This document shows positions 34,081-42,256 of a stretch of DNA of 42,663 nucleotides, piece by piece. A program made the translations under genes and the position numbers. This stretch comes from Terriglobia bacterium (lineage in GTDB: Bacteria > Acidobacteriota > Terriglobia > Terriglobales > Acidobacteriaceae), in the NCBI GenBank assembly GCA_020073645.1, contig JAIQET010000036.1, positions 1 through 42,663 of the forward strand, written 5' to 3'. The stretch's first letter is position 1. The number at the start of each line of letters is the position of its first letter. Under the pieces are notes generated by a model. The model was not told the origin of the DNA. It saw only the letters and a list, made by a program, of their open reading frames with translations, and did not search any database.

Positions 34081-35013
34081 CTAGCGTCCTTCCCCTTCCA
34101 AAAATTTCTCCACCTCCAACGCAGCCATACACCCCGTACCCGCGGCGGTGACGGCCTGGCGGTAGCGGCGGTCCTGCACATCTCCACAGGCGTAGACACC
34201 GGGCACGCGAGTGAAGACGTAGTCCTTTGTCTTCAAGTAGCCGTCCTGGTCGGTGTCGAGTTGGCCTTCGAACATCTTGGCGTTCGGAATATGCCCGATG
34301 CCGAGGAACATGGCGCTGGCGGGCAGGTCCCAGATTTTTCCCGTCTTCACATTGCGCAGCATGAGCGCGGTAACTTCCTTCTTCGACGCGTCGAAAACGT
34401 CGTCCACCACCGTGTCCGTGAGGAAATGGATCTTGTCGTTATGGCGGGCGCGGTCGAGCATAATCTTAGAGGCGCGGAACTGGTCGCGGCGGTGAATGAG
34501 CGTGACCTTGGTAGCGAAGCGGGTGAGGAAGAGGGCTTCCTCCATGGCGGAATCGCCGCCACCAATCACCGTGATCTCCTTGCCGGAGAAAAAGAAGCCG
34601 TCACAAGTGGCGCAAGACGATACGCCGTGTCCGATCAGCGCCTGTTCATTGGGCAGTCCCAGCCAGCGCGCCGAGGCTCCGCTGGCGATGATGAGCGTTC
34701 GGGTCTGCACGGTCTCCCTGCCAAGGTTCAGGGTGAAGGGACGCTGGCTGAGATCAGCGCGGACCACGTGGCCGTGCTGGTACTCAGCGCCAAACCGCGC
34801 CGCCTGCTTGCGCATGTTTTCGATCAGCTCCGGTCCCTGGATGCCTTCGGGAAAGCCGGGAAAGTTTTCTACCAGCGTGGTGAGGGAGAGCTGGCCTCCG
34901 GGTTCGTGGCCTTCGAGCACTAGCGGTTTGAGGTTAGCCCGCGCAGTGTAGAGCGCGGCGGTATGGCCGGCGCAGCCCGAGCCTATGATGACGACGTTGC
35001 GGATGTTATCCAT
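34081..35013 (-). CDS. trxB: Thioredoxin reductase
   Basis: 310 residues. FAD/NADPH flavoenzyme reducing thioredoxin. FAD motif GSGCAGHTAA (11-20; a Cys replaces the usual Pro of GSGPAG), redox pair C134-A-T-C137, NADPH motif GGGDSAMEEA and the second FAD motif GVYACGDVQD. The whole length is normal. The next gene downstream on the same strand is the UBP zinc finger, 172 nt away. Confidence 0.95.
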   Translation of the reverse strand: MDNIRNVVIIGSGCAGHTAALYTARANLKPLVLEGHEPGGQLSLTTLVENFPGFPEGIQGPELIENMRKQAARFGAEYQHGHVVRADLSQRPFTLNLGRETVQTRTLIIASGASARWLGLPNEQALIGHGVSSCATCDGFFFSGKEITVIGGGDSAMEEALFLTRFATKVTLIHRRDQFRASKIMLDRARHNDKIHFLTDTVVDDVFDASKKEVTALMLRNVKTGKIWDLPASAMFLGIGHIPNAKMFEGQLDTDQDGYLKTKDYVFTRVPGVYACGDVQDRRYRQAVTAAGTGCMAALEVEKFLEGEGR

Positions 35014-35076
35014 AAGTTTAGACAGTGCAGATTTTAGATGGCCGATTTCAGATTTGGTTTCACAACATCGCCGGCG

Positions 35077-35799
35077 CTACTTCTTCTTGGCCGCTGGCTT
35101 GGGCTTGCTCTTCGCTGTACCGGCGATCCGCGCCAACTCGTCGGGAACCGTGTGCTGCGCGCCCAGCAGGCCACGGTAGTTCGCGACAATGGCAGATGCG
35201 CTCTGGAAGAGCGGCTCGTAAGCGCTCTGGTCCGGCGCCGGGCCTTCTGCGGTGGCGAAACAACGGGCCAGCACCACCGAAGACTTCCCGAAGCGCTCCA
35301 ACTTGATGCGGCTAGCGGGTGTGTTGGTGGCCAGCATGGCGGCGGCCGTGGTCACCGACGACGCGCTGTCTTCGATGGAAACCTGCAGCAGGTCCTTGGG
35401 ATCGCGCACCCGGAGCACCAGCGTCTCCACCATATTCTTGGTATCGACGCTGAAGGAATACTGCACGGTGGAGAACAGGGCCTGCACCGAGAATTCGCGG
35501 CGCATGCGCACCCAGTCCGCAGTGGCCGAATCGGAAGAGGCTGGCTTGCTTCCGGCAGGCTGCAGAAAGTCGGGGCTCTGCTCCAGAGTGGAGCGTCCAC
35601 GGGCAATTTCAAAGTCAGGGCTGAAAAGCGGCTGCTTGGGAACCTTCGCCAGGGCGGAGGCGATTTCCTGCTTCTCTTCCGGCGAGGGCGTGCAGACATT
35701 CAACACGTTGACTTTGACCTGCGGCTTTGCAGGTTCTTGCGCGCTCGCCAGCGGCAGGAGGCCGAGGCTGATCAAGACTGCCAGGATGCTTCGGAGCAC
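35077..35799 (-). CDS. Secreted protein of unknown function
   Basis: 240 residues from GTG 35799 with a signal peptide (MLRSILAVLISLGLLPLASAQ). The mature part contains VNVLNVCTPSPEEKQEIASALAKVPKQPLFSPDFEIARG, a moderately conserved-looking body with regular strands and helices, and a Lys/Pro-rich end (KSKPKPAAKKK). No recognised domain. 63 nt upstream of trxB on the same strand, so they could be co-transcribed. Confidence 0.65.
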   Translation of the reverse strand: MLRSILAVLISLGLLPLASAQEPAKPQVKVNVLNVCTPSPEEKQEIASALAKVPKQPLFSPDFEIARGRSTLEQSPDFLQPAGSKPASSDSATADWVRMRREFSVQALFSTVQYSFSVDTKNMVETLVLRVRDPKDLLQVSIEDSASSVTTAAAMLATNTPASRIKLERFGKSSVVLARCFATAEGPAPDQSAYEPLFQSASAIVANYRGLLGAQHTVPDELARIAGTAKSKPKPAAKKK

Positions 35800-35812
35800 G
35801 GAGGGATTTTAT

Positions 35813-35892
35813 CAGGCGGCAGGTCGCAGGTGTCGGGTCTCCGGTCCCGGATGGTTGTGTTGCTGAGACCTGTGACCTGACGCCTGCGACCA
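35813..35892. repeat. Heptamer inverted-repeat element (CAGGTCG type)
   Basis: Left arm CAGGCGG CAGGTCG CAGGTGT CGGGTCT, right arm GAGACCT GTGACCT GACGCCT GCGACCA: 7-nt periodicity in both arms, inverted. It fills the space between two divergent genes, so it can hardly be only a terminator. Confidence 0.75.
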
Positions 35893-35905
35893 GTAGAATT
35901 GCTTC

Positions 35906-36106
35906 ATGGCAAACCTGACGCTGATCTACGGCATGCGGCTGCTGCCCTCGGATGAAGTGGCGGAAGTCGGAGACGCGACGCTGAAGCTGAGAAATGGGCG
36001 TGAGGCGCGGGTCACCATGCACCTGCTGGAAGGCAGCAAGGAAGATATCGAGAAACAGTTGAAGACCAGCCTGGACGCGTTCTTCGATTTTTATCCGGAA
36101 ATCTGA
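35906..36106 (+). CDS. Small hypothetical protein
   Basis: 66 residues from ATG 35906 to TGA 36106. Sequence MANLTLIYGMRLLPSDEVAEVGDATLKLRNGREARVTMHLLEGSKEDIEKQLKTSLDAFFDFYPEI has a beta-hairpin-then-helix look, balanced composition, and no signal peptide. Its stop codon is inside the heptamer repeat starting at 36102. Not recognised; coding judged from composition and context. Confidence 0.6.
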   Translation: MANLTLIYGMRLLPSDEVAEVGDATLKLRNGREARVTMHLLEGSKEDIEKQLKTSLDAFFDFYPEI

Positions 36107-36219
36107 CTTCAGACCTCGGGCGTCGGACCTCAGACCTTAGGCTCGGGCAACATATTTGAGAAGCCCGAAACCCGAGGTCTAAGGTCTAAGGTCCGACGTC
36201 TGACGCCTGAGGTCCGTCC
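36102..36219. repeat. Heptamer inverted-repeat element (TCAGACC/GAGGTCT type)
   Basis: Left arm TCTGACT TCAGACC TCGGGCG TCGGACC TCAGACC TTAGGCT, right arm GAGGTCT AAGGTCT AAGGTCC GACGTCT GACGCCT GAGGTCC. The left arm supplies the TGA of the upstream small gene, and the right arm ends 23 nt before the phosphatase gene. Confidence 0.8.
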
Positions 36220-36241
36220 TCTATAATCAGGTCTGGCCCTC

Positions 36242-38431
36242 ATGCAGCTTTCCTACCGTAACCTGCGAATCTGGCTCGAAGTCCACGGCCTGCTGCCCAA
36301 GAGCCGCGTGGCGCGGAGCGCCTGGTACCTGCTGGCAGTGGATGTGTTTCTGTTCGTGCTGAAGAAGCTGCTGGGGCTGTTCAAGGTTTCATTTGGGCAG
36401 GGTCTGGGCGGATGGGTCAGCTTTCTCAGCTTTGTCGTGAGTTTTCTGTTTCTCATCTTGGTCTACCGCTGGCTGAAAGTGAAGTTACTGTGGCGGCTGC
36501 GCAACCGGCTGATCGTCACCTATGTGTTCATCGGCGTGATCCCGGCGATGCTGATGATCGCCATGGCGGGGGCTTCGCTTTATCTGTTTTCCGGACAGTT
36601 TGCCAACTTTGTGGTGACCTCGGAACTCGACTCCCAACTCCGCAGCATGCAGGCGGTCAATGCGGCGGTCGCGAACGAACTGGCGGCGCGGTTGGAACGG
36701 GGAGAGCCGCCTGTAGCCGAGTCGCTGGAGGGACTGCGTCGCCGCGACCCCGCTTGGACCCACCACCAGGTCTGCGCCTGGCTGGACGGCAAGGTAGTCC
36801 CCGTGTGCGGCAGCACGCCTCCATTCCCCCTGCTGGCTTCATTGCCTCCCCAGTTCCACGAGATCACTCGCGACCGGGGCAACCTTTATCTGCGTGCCGC
36901 GACCACGTTGCCGGTACAGGGACAGAAGTTGACGGTCATCTCCAGCGAGCCCTTGGACAAGGACCTGGTTGAAAAGATTGCCAAGGATTTGGGGGAGATT
37001 ACCCTCTACGCCTCTGGGTTTGAGTCGCCCGAGCAAGGAGGAACGGGGAGCAAGCCGGCGGACACCTCGAAGCCGCTGGTTGCCGCGGGTCCATCCAAGA
37101 ACAACGGACTGGTCATACGCCAGGGCCAACAGGGCATGGTCATGGAGAGCGGCACTGAAACCCTTCGCCCCAGCTTTACCGCAGGTGCGCTGCCCGCAGC
37201 CACTGGCGGCTTCGACCGCGAGATCACCTTTGGTACACCCCTGCCGGTCGTGGATTGGGCGAGTGGCGAACAAAAAAATGCAGGAGCGCTGCTGCGGGTG
37301 CAAACGCGACCTTCCATACTCTACGCTCGGCTGTTTGCGGCGCTGGGCGATTTCGCCAAGGGGGTGGAGGTCATTCTGCTGGCCCTGGCCATCATTCTGG
37401 GGGTGGTTCTCCTGCCCCTGGCGCTGCTGATTGGGGTGCGCCTGACGCGTACGGTCACGAGTGCCGTGGCCCAGCTCTACGACGCGACCAAGCACATCAA
37501 CCGCGGCGATTTCAGCCACCGCATTCCGGTCAAGTCCAGCGACCAGTTGGCGACCCTGGCGAACTCGTTCAACTCCATGACGGCTTCGATCGAGAGGTTG
37601 ATCGAAGAGCAGAAGGAAAAGCAGCGACTGGAGAACGAACTGGCCATCGCGCAGGAGGTCCAGGCCCAGCTTTTTCCCAAGCAGATTACGCAACTGGCGT
37701 CACTGGAGGTGCACGGCTTCTGCCGGCCGGCGCGCACTGTGAGCGGCGACTACTATGACTTTCTCACTGTGGATTCCGACAAACTTCTGCTGGCAGTCGG
37801 CGATATCAGCGGCAAGGGAATTTCCGCGGCCCTGATGATGGCGACCATCCACTCCGCGGTGCGGGCCTACAGTTTGGAGGGGATGCCGGTAATGCGTGAG
37901 CCGGCCGCGGTCGGAGCGGCAGCCGGGGCTGGCATGATGCTGGCTTCCAGCCTTCATGGAGCGGAAGCGTCTCCAGGCACGCTGCTGGCGCTGCTCAATC
38001 ACCAACTCTACGAGAGCACACCGGCGGAAAAGTACGCCACCCTGTTTCTGGGTATCTACGACGGGCGCGAACGCATGCTGACCTACAGCAACGGCGGCCA
38101 CCTTCCCCCCATCGTCATGAGCGAGGACGGGTCGATCCGCAGGCTGGAGGCGGGCGGGACAGTAGTGGGTCTGTTTGATGACCGGCACTACGAAGAGGGC
38201 TCCATCCAACTGCATCGTGGCGAGGTTTTCCTGGCCTACAGCGACGGCGTAACGGAGCCAGAAAACGATTTCGGCGAATTCGGGGAGCGCCGCCTGATCG
38301 AACTGGTGCGCGAGAACCGCGATTTGCCGCTGGCCCGGATCAGCGAACTGGTGACCGCCGCGGTGGATGACTGGATCGGGGCCAACGAACAGCCGGACGA
38401 CGTCACCCTGGTTCTGGCGCGGGTGCGGTAG
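36242..38431 (+). CDS. Membrane HAMP-SpoIIE/PP2C serine phosphatase (RsbU-like)
   Basis: 729 residues. Three membrane segments at the N-terminus (about 25-48, 58-76 and 90-115), a large extracytoplasmic sensor region (about 120-375) and a further segment (about 378-402), then a HAMP linker (about 403-455), a coiled coil (ASIERLIEEQKEKQRLENELAIAQEVQAQLFP) and a PP2C-type phosphatase domain (about 490-728). Metal-binding acids are in SGDYYDF, AVGDISGKG, AYSDGVTEP and QPDDVTLV. Such enzymes dephosphorylate anti-sigma-factor antagonists in partner-switching cascades, but no antagonist or kinase gene lies nearby. Confidence 0.92.
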   Translation: MQLSYRNLRIWLEVHGLLPKSRVARSAWYLLAVDVFLFVLKKLLGLFKVSFGQGLGGWVSFLSFVVSFLFLILVYRWLKVKLLWRLRNRLIVTYVFIGVIPAMLMIAMAGASLYLFSGQFANFVVTSELDSQLRSMQAVNAAVANELAARLERGEPPVAESLEGLRRRDPAWTHHQVCAWLDGKVVPVCGSTPPFPLLASLPPQFHEITRDRGNLYLRAATTLPVQGQKLTVISSEPLDKDLVEKIAKDLGEITLYASGFESPEQGGTGSKPADTSKPLVAAGPSKNNGLVIRQGQQGMVMESGTETLRPSFTAGALPAATGGFDREITFGTPLPVVDWASGEQKNAGALLRVQTRPSILYARLFAALGDFAKGVEVILLALAIILGVVLLPLALLIGVRLTRTVTSAVAQLYDATKHINRGDFSHRIPVKSSDQLATLANSFNSMTASIERLIEEQKEKQRLENELAIAQEVQAQLFPKQITQLASLEVHGFCRPARTVSGDYYDFLTVDSDKLLLAVGDISGKGISAALMMATIHSAVRAYSLEGMPVMREPAAVGAAAGAGMMLASSLHGAEASPGTLLALLNHQLYESTPAEKYATLFLGIYDGRERMLTYSNGGHLPPIVMSEDGSIRRLEAGGTVVGLFDDRHYEEGSIQLHRGEVFLAYSDGVTEPENDFGEFGERRLIELVRENRDLPLARISELVTAAVDDWIGANEQPDDVTLVLARVR

Positions 38432-38434
38432 AGC

Positions 38435-38535
38435 GGCACTTGGCACCTAGCATTTGGCACTTAGCCCCAAAAAGGGTAACGTCATTCGCTTGCAGTACAT
38501 CTGGAAAGCTAAGTGCCAAGTGCTAAGTGCTGTCT
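38435..38535. repeat. Heptamer inverted-repeat element (GGCACTT type)
   Basis: Left arm GGCACTT GGCACCT AGCATTT GGCACTT AGCCCCA, right arm GCTAAGT GCCAAGT GCTAAGT GCTGTCT, inverted, with a 39-nt centre. It starts 4 nt after the phosphatase stop. The remaining bases to 38728 show nothing else. Confidence 0.75.
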
Positions 38536-38728
38536 CTGCAAAATCGGGGCAACCGCTCAACAGTTGCTGAGACCGGGTCCTCTGCTCAAAAACCCAGTAC
38601 CAGAAAACAACCGGTGCGGCTGCCCCGAGGCCCCGCGCACCCGCAAATAAGCAGCAGGCACGCCCGCGCGGAGCAAACTTGGAATTATCAGGGTGAGTAA
38701 CGGGAATCAGGAAAAACAGGGACGACTA

Positions 38729-39016
38729 CTAGCAGAGCAGAGTACAGAGCAGGGAAAGCCGGGAGTTGGAAGCCGCGAGGGTGGGCACAATGCAACTCTC
38801 AAGCTGTGCCTCTGCGGCCGGACCGGGAAGCGACGTCTCCGCAGCAGCCACAACCATGGCGGAGCGGGCTGGCACCGAAGACACGCGCGCCTTGGCAGCC
38901 ACGGGGGCGGTCCCGCTGTGAAACGTAAAGTCGGGCAGGTCCACCTGCGGCAGGATCAGGATCAGCGCAAACAGCGCCAGTTCGAAGATGAGGAGCGCCC
39001 ACTTCCAGCGGTTCAT
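38729..39016 (-). CDS. Small membrane-anchored hypothetical protein
   Basis: 95 residues from ATG 39016 (an upstream in-frame start adds eight residues). A strong hydrophobic helix at 4-22 (WKWALLIFELALFALILIL) anchors it. The rest is Ala/Ser-rich without recognisable domain (ending SLLCTLLC). The hydrophobic N-terminus is convincing; the low-complexity tail may be partly spurious. Confidence 0.5.
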   Translation of the reverse strand: MNRWKWALLIFELALFALILILPQVDLPDFTFHSGTAPVAAKARVSSVPARSAMVVAAAETSLPGPAAEAQLESCIVPTLAASNSRLSLLCTLLC

Positions 39017-39140
39017 GGAACCCACACTTGCCACTGGCAACGAGAGTAGGCGATGCCGATTGCAGTGTCAAGAGACGGACGTCTCTAGGTTAGTGCGCCA
39101 CGAGAGGACGCTTCTCGCCACCCCGGTGCAGTAGTACCCC

Positions 39141-39222
39141 GGCCGAGACCCTGATGGGTAGCGGCAAGAGAGGAGCCCCGCTCCGCTTGCATACCGATTC
39201 ACCCACCAGGGTTTCCCGCGGC
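39141..39222. ncRNA. Candidate structured RNA element
   Basis: ACCCTGATGGGT (39148-39159) and ACCCACCAGGGT (39201-39212) pair over 12 positions with one A-C mismatch. Inside, GCAAG/CTTGC and GGAG/CTCC form further helices, and GGCC outside (39141-39144 and 39219-39222) can close the base. It could belong to the leader of either flanking gene (38729 minus or 39402 plus). It matches no riboswitch class I can name. The rest of the gene-free stretch 39017-39401 holds AGAGAC-GGAC-GTCTCT near 39073 and the palindrome at 39267. Confidence 0.4.
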
Positions 39223-39266
39223 CAAAATCCCCACCTTGTTGTTTCCCTCCGTAGCTAGCGCACAGG

Positions 39267-39291
39267 GTCATGTGAGGCACCTCACTATGAC
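39267..39291. promoter_or_regulatory. Interrupted palindrome, possible operator
   Basis: GTCATGTGAGG-CA-CCTCACTATGAC is a near-perfect inverted repeat of 11-bp arms with one extra T. It lies 110 nt upstream of the gene at 39402. Size and symmetry suit a dimeric repressor, but no regulator is known. Confidence 0.4.
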
Positions 39292-39401
39292 GCGTGGTTA
39301 GAGTCACTGCCCATGTGCCCCTCAAGAGGCTTTAATCGAATGTTGGCCGGAGTTGCGCCAAGGCCAGTGTGGGCCAGCAAACCTCTTGCCAGGAGCGGGT
39401 T

Positions 39402-39653
39402 ATGGCGAGTGACGACATGCTTAAGTGCCCCCTCTGCCAGGGACATGCCCAGATCAGCCGGGCGGACCTGATCGGTGCGCTCACCGACCGAAATTTGCGG
39501 GAAAAGATCGAAAAGTATCTGGCCGAAATCACCTCCCCCGAAGACACATTGGCGGAGGTGGGAATCAACGGGAGCGGGGCGCGGGACTTCCAGAAAGAGG
39601 TTCACAGTTGGAACCCGCAACTGCCGATATGGCGGAGAAGCCCGAAGGAGTAA
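39402..39653 (+). CDS. Small CxxC protein of unknown function
   Basis: 83 residues. ATG 39402 (AGGAG 7 nt upstream) is preferred over the in-frame start at 39369. Starts MASDDMLKCPLCQGHAQISRADLIGALTDRNLREKIEKYLAEI: one CPLC knuckle then helices; a single CxxC with a nearby His can bind metal or act as a redox site only with partners. It precedes the NuoE-like gene by 46 nt on the same strand and may be part of that operon. Not recognised. Confidence 0.65.
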   Translation: MASDDMLKCPLCQGHAQISRADLIGALTDRNLREKIEKYLAEITSPEDTLAEVGINGSGARDFQKEVHSWNPQLPIWRRSPKE

Positions 39654-39699
39654 ACCCCGTCTTGGACACGAATTCATAACTCGGATAAAGGCTGCCACT

Positions 39700-40221
39700 A
39701 TGCCGCAAGTTGATATGGAAAAAGTGGAACCGCTGCTGGAGCAGTACGAAGACCAACGCCTCAACCTCATACCCATTCTGCAGGACGTCCAGGAGACCTA
39801 CCGTTACTTGCCCGAGCTGGTGTTGCGCCGGATTTCCAAGAAGCTGCGCGTGCCGCTGACCGAGGTGTACCAGGTGGCGACCTTCTACCGCTGCTTCAGC
39901 CTGGTGCCGCGGGGCAAGCATGTGATCCAGGTCTGCCTGGGCACCGCCTGCCACGTTCGCGGAGCGCCACGGGTCCTGGACCGCATCCTGCGCGACCTCA
40001 AGCTGCCCCACGCGGGCACGACCGAAGACCTGCAGTTCACCGTGGAGACGGTGCGCTGCATCGGCTGCTGCGGCCTGGCCCCGGTAGCGCGCGTGGACAA
40101 CGCCAACACCCATCCCCATCTGACGCAGGCCAAGGTGGGTGGGCTGCTCAAGAAATATCAAGAAAAGGCCGAGGCGCCGAAGGCAGCCAAGCCGGACGAG
40201 GCGAGCCATGCTAAAGCTTAA
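39700..40221 (+). CDS. nuoE: NuoE/HydC-like 2Fe-2S subunit
   Basis: 173 residues from ATG 39700 (the frame is open far upstream without protein-like sequence). Thioredoxin-like ferredoxin subunit of NADH-oxidising complexes. An N-terminal helical bundle (LIPILQDVQETYRYLPELVLRRISKKL) is followed by the 2Fe-2S ligands Cys79-x4-Cys84 (CLGTAC) and Cys120-x3-Cys124 (CIGCC). The Ala/Lys-rich tail overlaps the next gene by 14 nt, so translation is probably coupled. Pairs with the NuoF-like flavoprotein. Confidence 0.93.
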   Translation: MPQVDMEKVEPLLEQYEDQRLNLIPILQDVQETYRYLPELVLRRISKKLRVPLTEVYQVATFYRCFSLVPRGKHVIQVCLGTACHVRGAPRVLDRILRDLKLPHAGTTEDLQFTVETVRCIGCCGLAPVARVDNANTHPHLTQAKVGGLLKKYQEKAEAPKAAKPDEASHAKA

Positions 40222-42058
40222 GTCGCCCCACGAAATCAAAGAACTGCAGCTGTGCCTGGAAGCCAGCGAAACCACCCGGCCGTGTATCTCGGTGTGCGCC
40301 GGCAGCGGTTGCAAAGCCTCCGGAGCCGATAACGTCATCGCCTCGCTGCGCAAGGAACTGGAAAAGCGCAACCTGGCGGGCACCATTGATCTGAAGAGCA
40401 CCGGTTGCCACGGCTTCTGCGAGAAGGGGCCGGTCATGATCGTGTGGCCGGAGAAGGTCTTCTACAACGGGGTGAGCCAGAGCGACGCCAAAGACATCGT
40501 GGCCAGCGTCATGAACGGGCACAAGCCGGTGGAGAAACTCCTTTATAAGGACCCAAACACCGGCGAGCGTGTGCTGCATGAGCACGATGTCCCCTTCTAC
40601 GCGCGTCAGCAGCGCATCCTGTTCGGCAACAACGGCAAGCTCGATCCCAAAGACATCCGCGACTACATCAAGGTTGGCGGATATCACGCGCTGGGACACG
40701 TGCTCACGGACTTCACCCCGGAGCAGGTGGTGGAGAGCGTGAAGCGTTCCGGCTTGCGTGGTCGTGGTGGAGCTGGCTTCCCCACAGGAGTGAAGTGGGA
40801 GGCGCTTCGCAAGAGCGCGGTTCGTCCTCGCTACATCGTGTGCAATGCGGACGAAGGCGATCCCGGCGCGTTTATGGATCGCAGCTTGCTGGAAGGCAAT
40901 CCGCACAGCGTGATCGAGGGCATCATCATCGGTGGCTACGCGCTGGAAGCGAAAGAAGCCTACGTCTATGTCCGTGCTGAGTATCCCCTGGCGGTCGAGC
41001 ACCTGAGCGTTGCCATTCAGCAGGCCGAGAAAGCCGGGCTCCTGGGGGACAACATCCTCGGCACGAAAATGAGTTTCCGTATTCACCTGGTACAGGGTGC
41101 GGGCGCGTTTGTGTGCGGCGAGGAAACCGCGCTGCTGGCCTCGATCGAAGGCAAGGTCGGCGAACCCAATCCGCGTCCGCCCTACCCGGTGCAAAAAGGT
41201 CTGTGGGGCAAGCCCACCGTCATCAACAACGTCAAGACGTGGGCTAGCGTGCCGGTCATCATCAATAAAGGCGCGGACTGGTATGCCTCCATCGGCACCG
41301 AGCGCAGCAAGGGCACTATGGTGTTCTCGCTCGTGGGCAAGATCAACAACACCGGACTGGTGGAAGTGCCCATGGGCATCACCCTGCGGGAGATGATCTA
41401 CGAGATCGGCGGCGGCATTCCCAAGGGCAAGAAGCTCAAGGCCATCCAGATTGGTGGACCTTCGGGCGGATGCATTCCTGCCAGCATGATCGACCTGCCC
41501 ATCGACTACGAAGCCCTCACCCAGGCCGGTTCCATGATGGGTTCGGGCGGCATGGTGGTGATGGACGAAGACACCTGCATGGTGGACCTGGCCCGTTACT
41601 TCATGGAGTTCCTGGAAGAAGAGTCCTGCGGCAAGTGCTTCCCCTGCCGCGAAGGCACCCAGCGGCTGAAAGACATCCTCAACCGCATCTCACAGGGCAA
41701 GGGAACGGAAGAAGACCTGGAGTTGCTGGACGATGCCGGCTGGATGATCAAGGAAACCTCGCTGTGCGGCCTGGGCCAGACCGCGCCGAATCCGGTGCTG
41801 TCGACCCTGCGCTACTTCCGCGACGAGTACGAGGCACATATCCGCGACAAGAAGTGTCCGGCGAAGGTTTGCCGTGAACTGATTGTTTACGAAATTGACG
41901 AGACGATTTGCGATGGCTGCCATGCCTGCGTGCGGGTGTGCGCCTCCGAAGCCATTCTCGGCGAGAAGGACAAGCCGCACGAAATTGAGTCCGGCAAGTG
42001 CATCAAGTGCGGCGCGTGCATCGAAGTGTGCCAGCCGAAGGCAGTGCTGGTGCATTAG
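40208..42058 (+). CDS. nuoF: NuoF/HydB-like NADH-binding flavoprotein with extra Fe-S domains
   Basis: 616 residues from ATG 40208, which overlaps the upstream gene by 14 nt. Domain order: a thioredoxin-like 2Fe-2S domain (Cys30-x4-Cys35, Cys67-x3-Cys71); the FMN/NADH NuoF core (GRGGAGFPTGVKW near 185-197, NADEGDPGAFMDR, FVCGEETALLASIEG); the 4Fe-4S motif C474-GK-C477-FP-C480 with its fourth ligand in SLCGLGQT; and a C-terminal 2x[4Fe-4S] ferredoxin (CDGCHACVRVC, CIKCGACIEVC). Respiratory NuoF lacks both end domains. This layout is that of HydB/HndC of NAD-linked or electron-bifurcating hydrogenases, StnB-type transhydrogenases and formate dehydrogenases. The catalytic partner is not in the window. 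Confidence 0.93.
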   Translation: MLKLKSPHEIKELQLCLEASETTRPCISVCAGSGCKASGADNVIASLRKELEKRNLAGTIDLKSTGCHGFCEKGPVMIVWPEKVFYNGVSQSDAKDIVASVMNGHKPVEKLLYKDPNTGERVLHEHDVPFYARQQRILFGNNGKLDPKDIRDYIKVGGYHALGHVLTDFTPEQVVESVKRSGLRGRGGAGFPTGVKWEALRKSAVRPRYIVCNADEGDPGAFMDRSLLEGNPHSVIEGIIIGGYALEAKEAYVYVRAEYPLAVEHLSVAIQQAEKAGLLGDNILGTKMSFRIHLVQGAGAFVCGEETALLASIEGKVGEPNPRPPYPVQKGLWGKPTVINNVKTWASVPVIINKGADWYASIGTERSKGTMVFSLVGKINNTGLVEVPMGITLREMIYEIGGGIPKGKKLKAIQIGGPSGGCIPASMIDLPIDYEALTQAGSMMGSGGMVVMDEDTCMVDLARYFMEFLEEESCGKCFPCREGTQRLKDILNRISQGKGTEEDLELLDDAGWMIKETSLCGLGQTAPNPVLSTLRYFRDEYEAHIRDKKCPAKVCRELIVYEIDETICDGCHACVRVCASEAILGEKDKPHEIESGKCIKCGACIEVCQPKAVLVH

Positions 42059-42168
42059 AAATTTGAGAAGTGGCTGTGAGTGAGAAATAGGAAGGTTTGA
42101 ACGGAGCGGCTTTTCTTGGCGAACTTTGCGGCGTTTTCTTAGCGGCCTTTGCGGTTAAAAGCTTTACC

Positions 42169-42223
42169 GCAAAGTGCGCAAAGGCTTCGCAAAGTGCGCA
42201 AAGGCTTCGCAAAGTGCGCAAAG
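42169..42223. repeat. Tandem 20-mer array (GCAAAGTGCGCAAAGGCTTC)
   Basis: About 2.75 copies of a 20-nt unit with inverted TTTGCGG copies at 42125-42155, together able to form a hairpin. It separates the NuoF-like gene from the 2Fe-2S protein gene, 33 nt before the latter's start. The unit CGCAAAG is also in the repeat at 27182-27230. Confidence 0.75.
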
Positions 42224-42256
42224 AAAAGCACGCGAGAGTACCCAAAGGAGAATGCC

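Noticed and set aside
39100..39400. TPP or cobalamin riboswitch
   Set aside because: Partial resemblance to conserved boxes (CCTGAT, CACTGCC), but the required order and other core sequences are absent.
42169..42223. CRISPR array
   Set aside because: Units are contiguous 20-mers without spacers and no cas genes are near. The heptamer arrays fail for the same reason.
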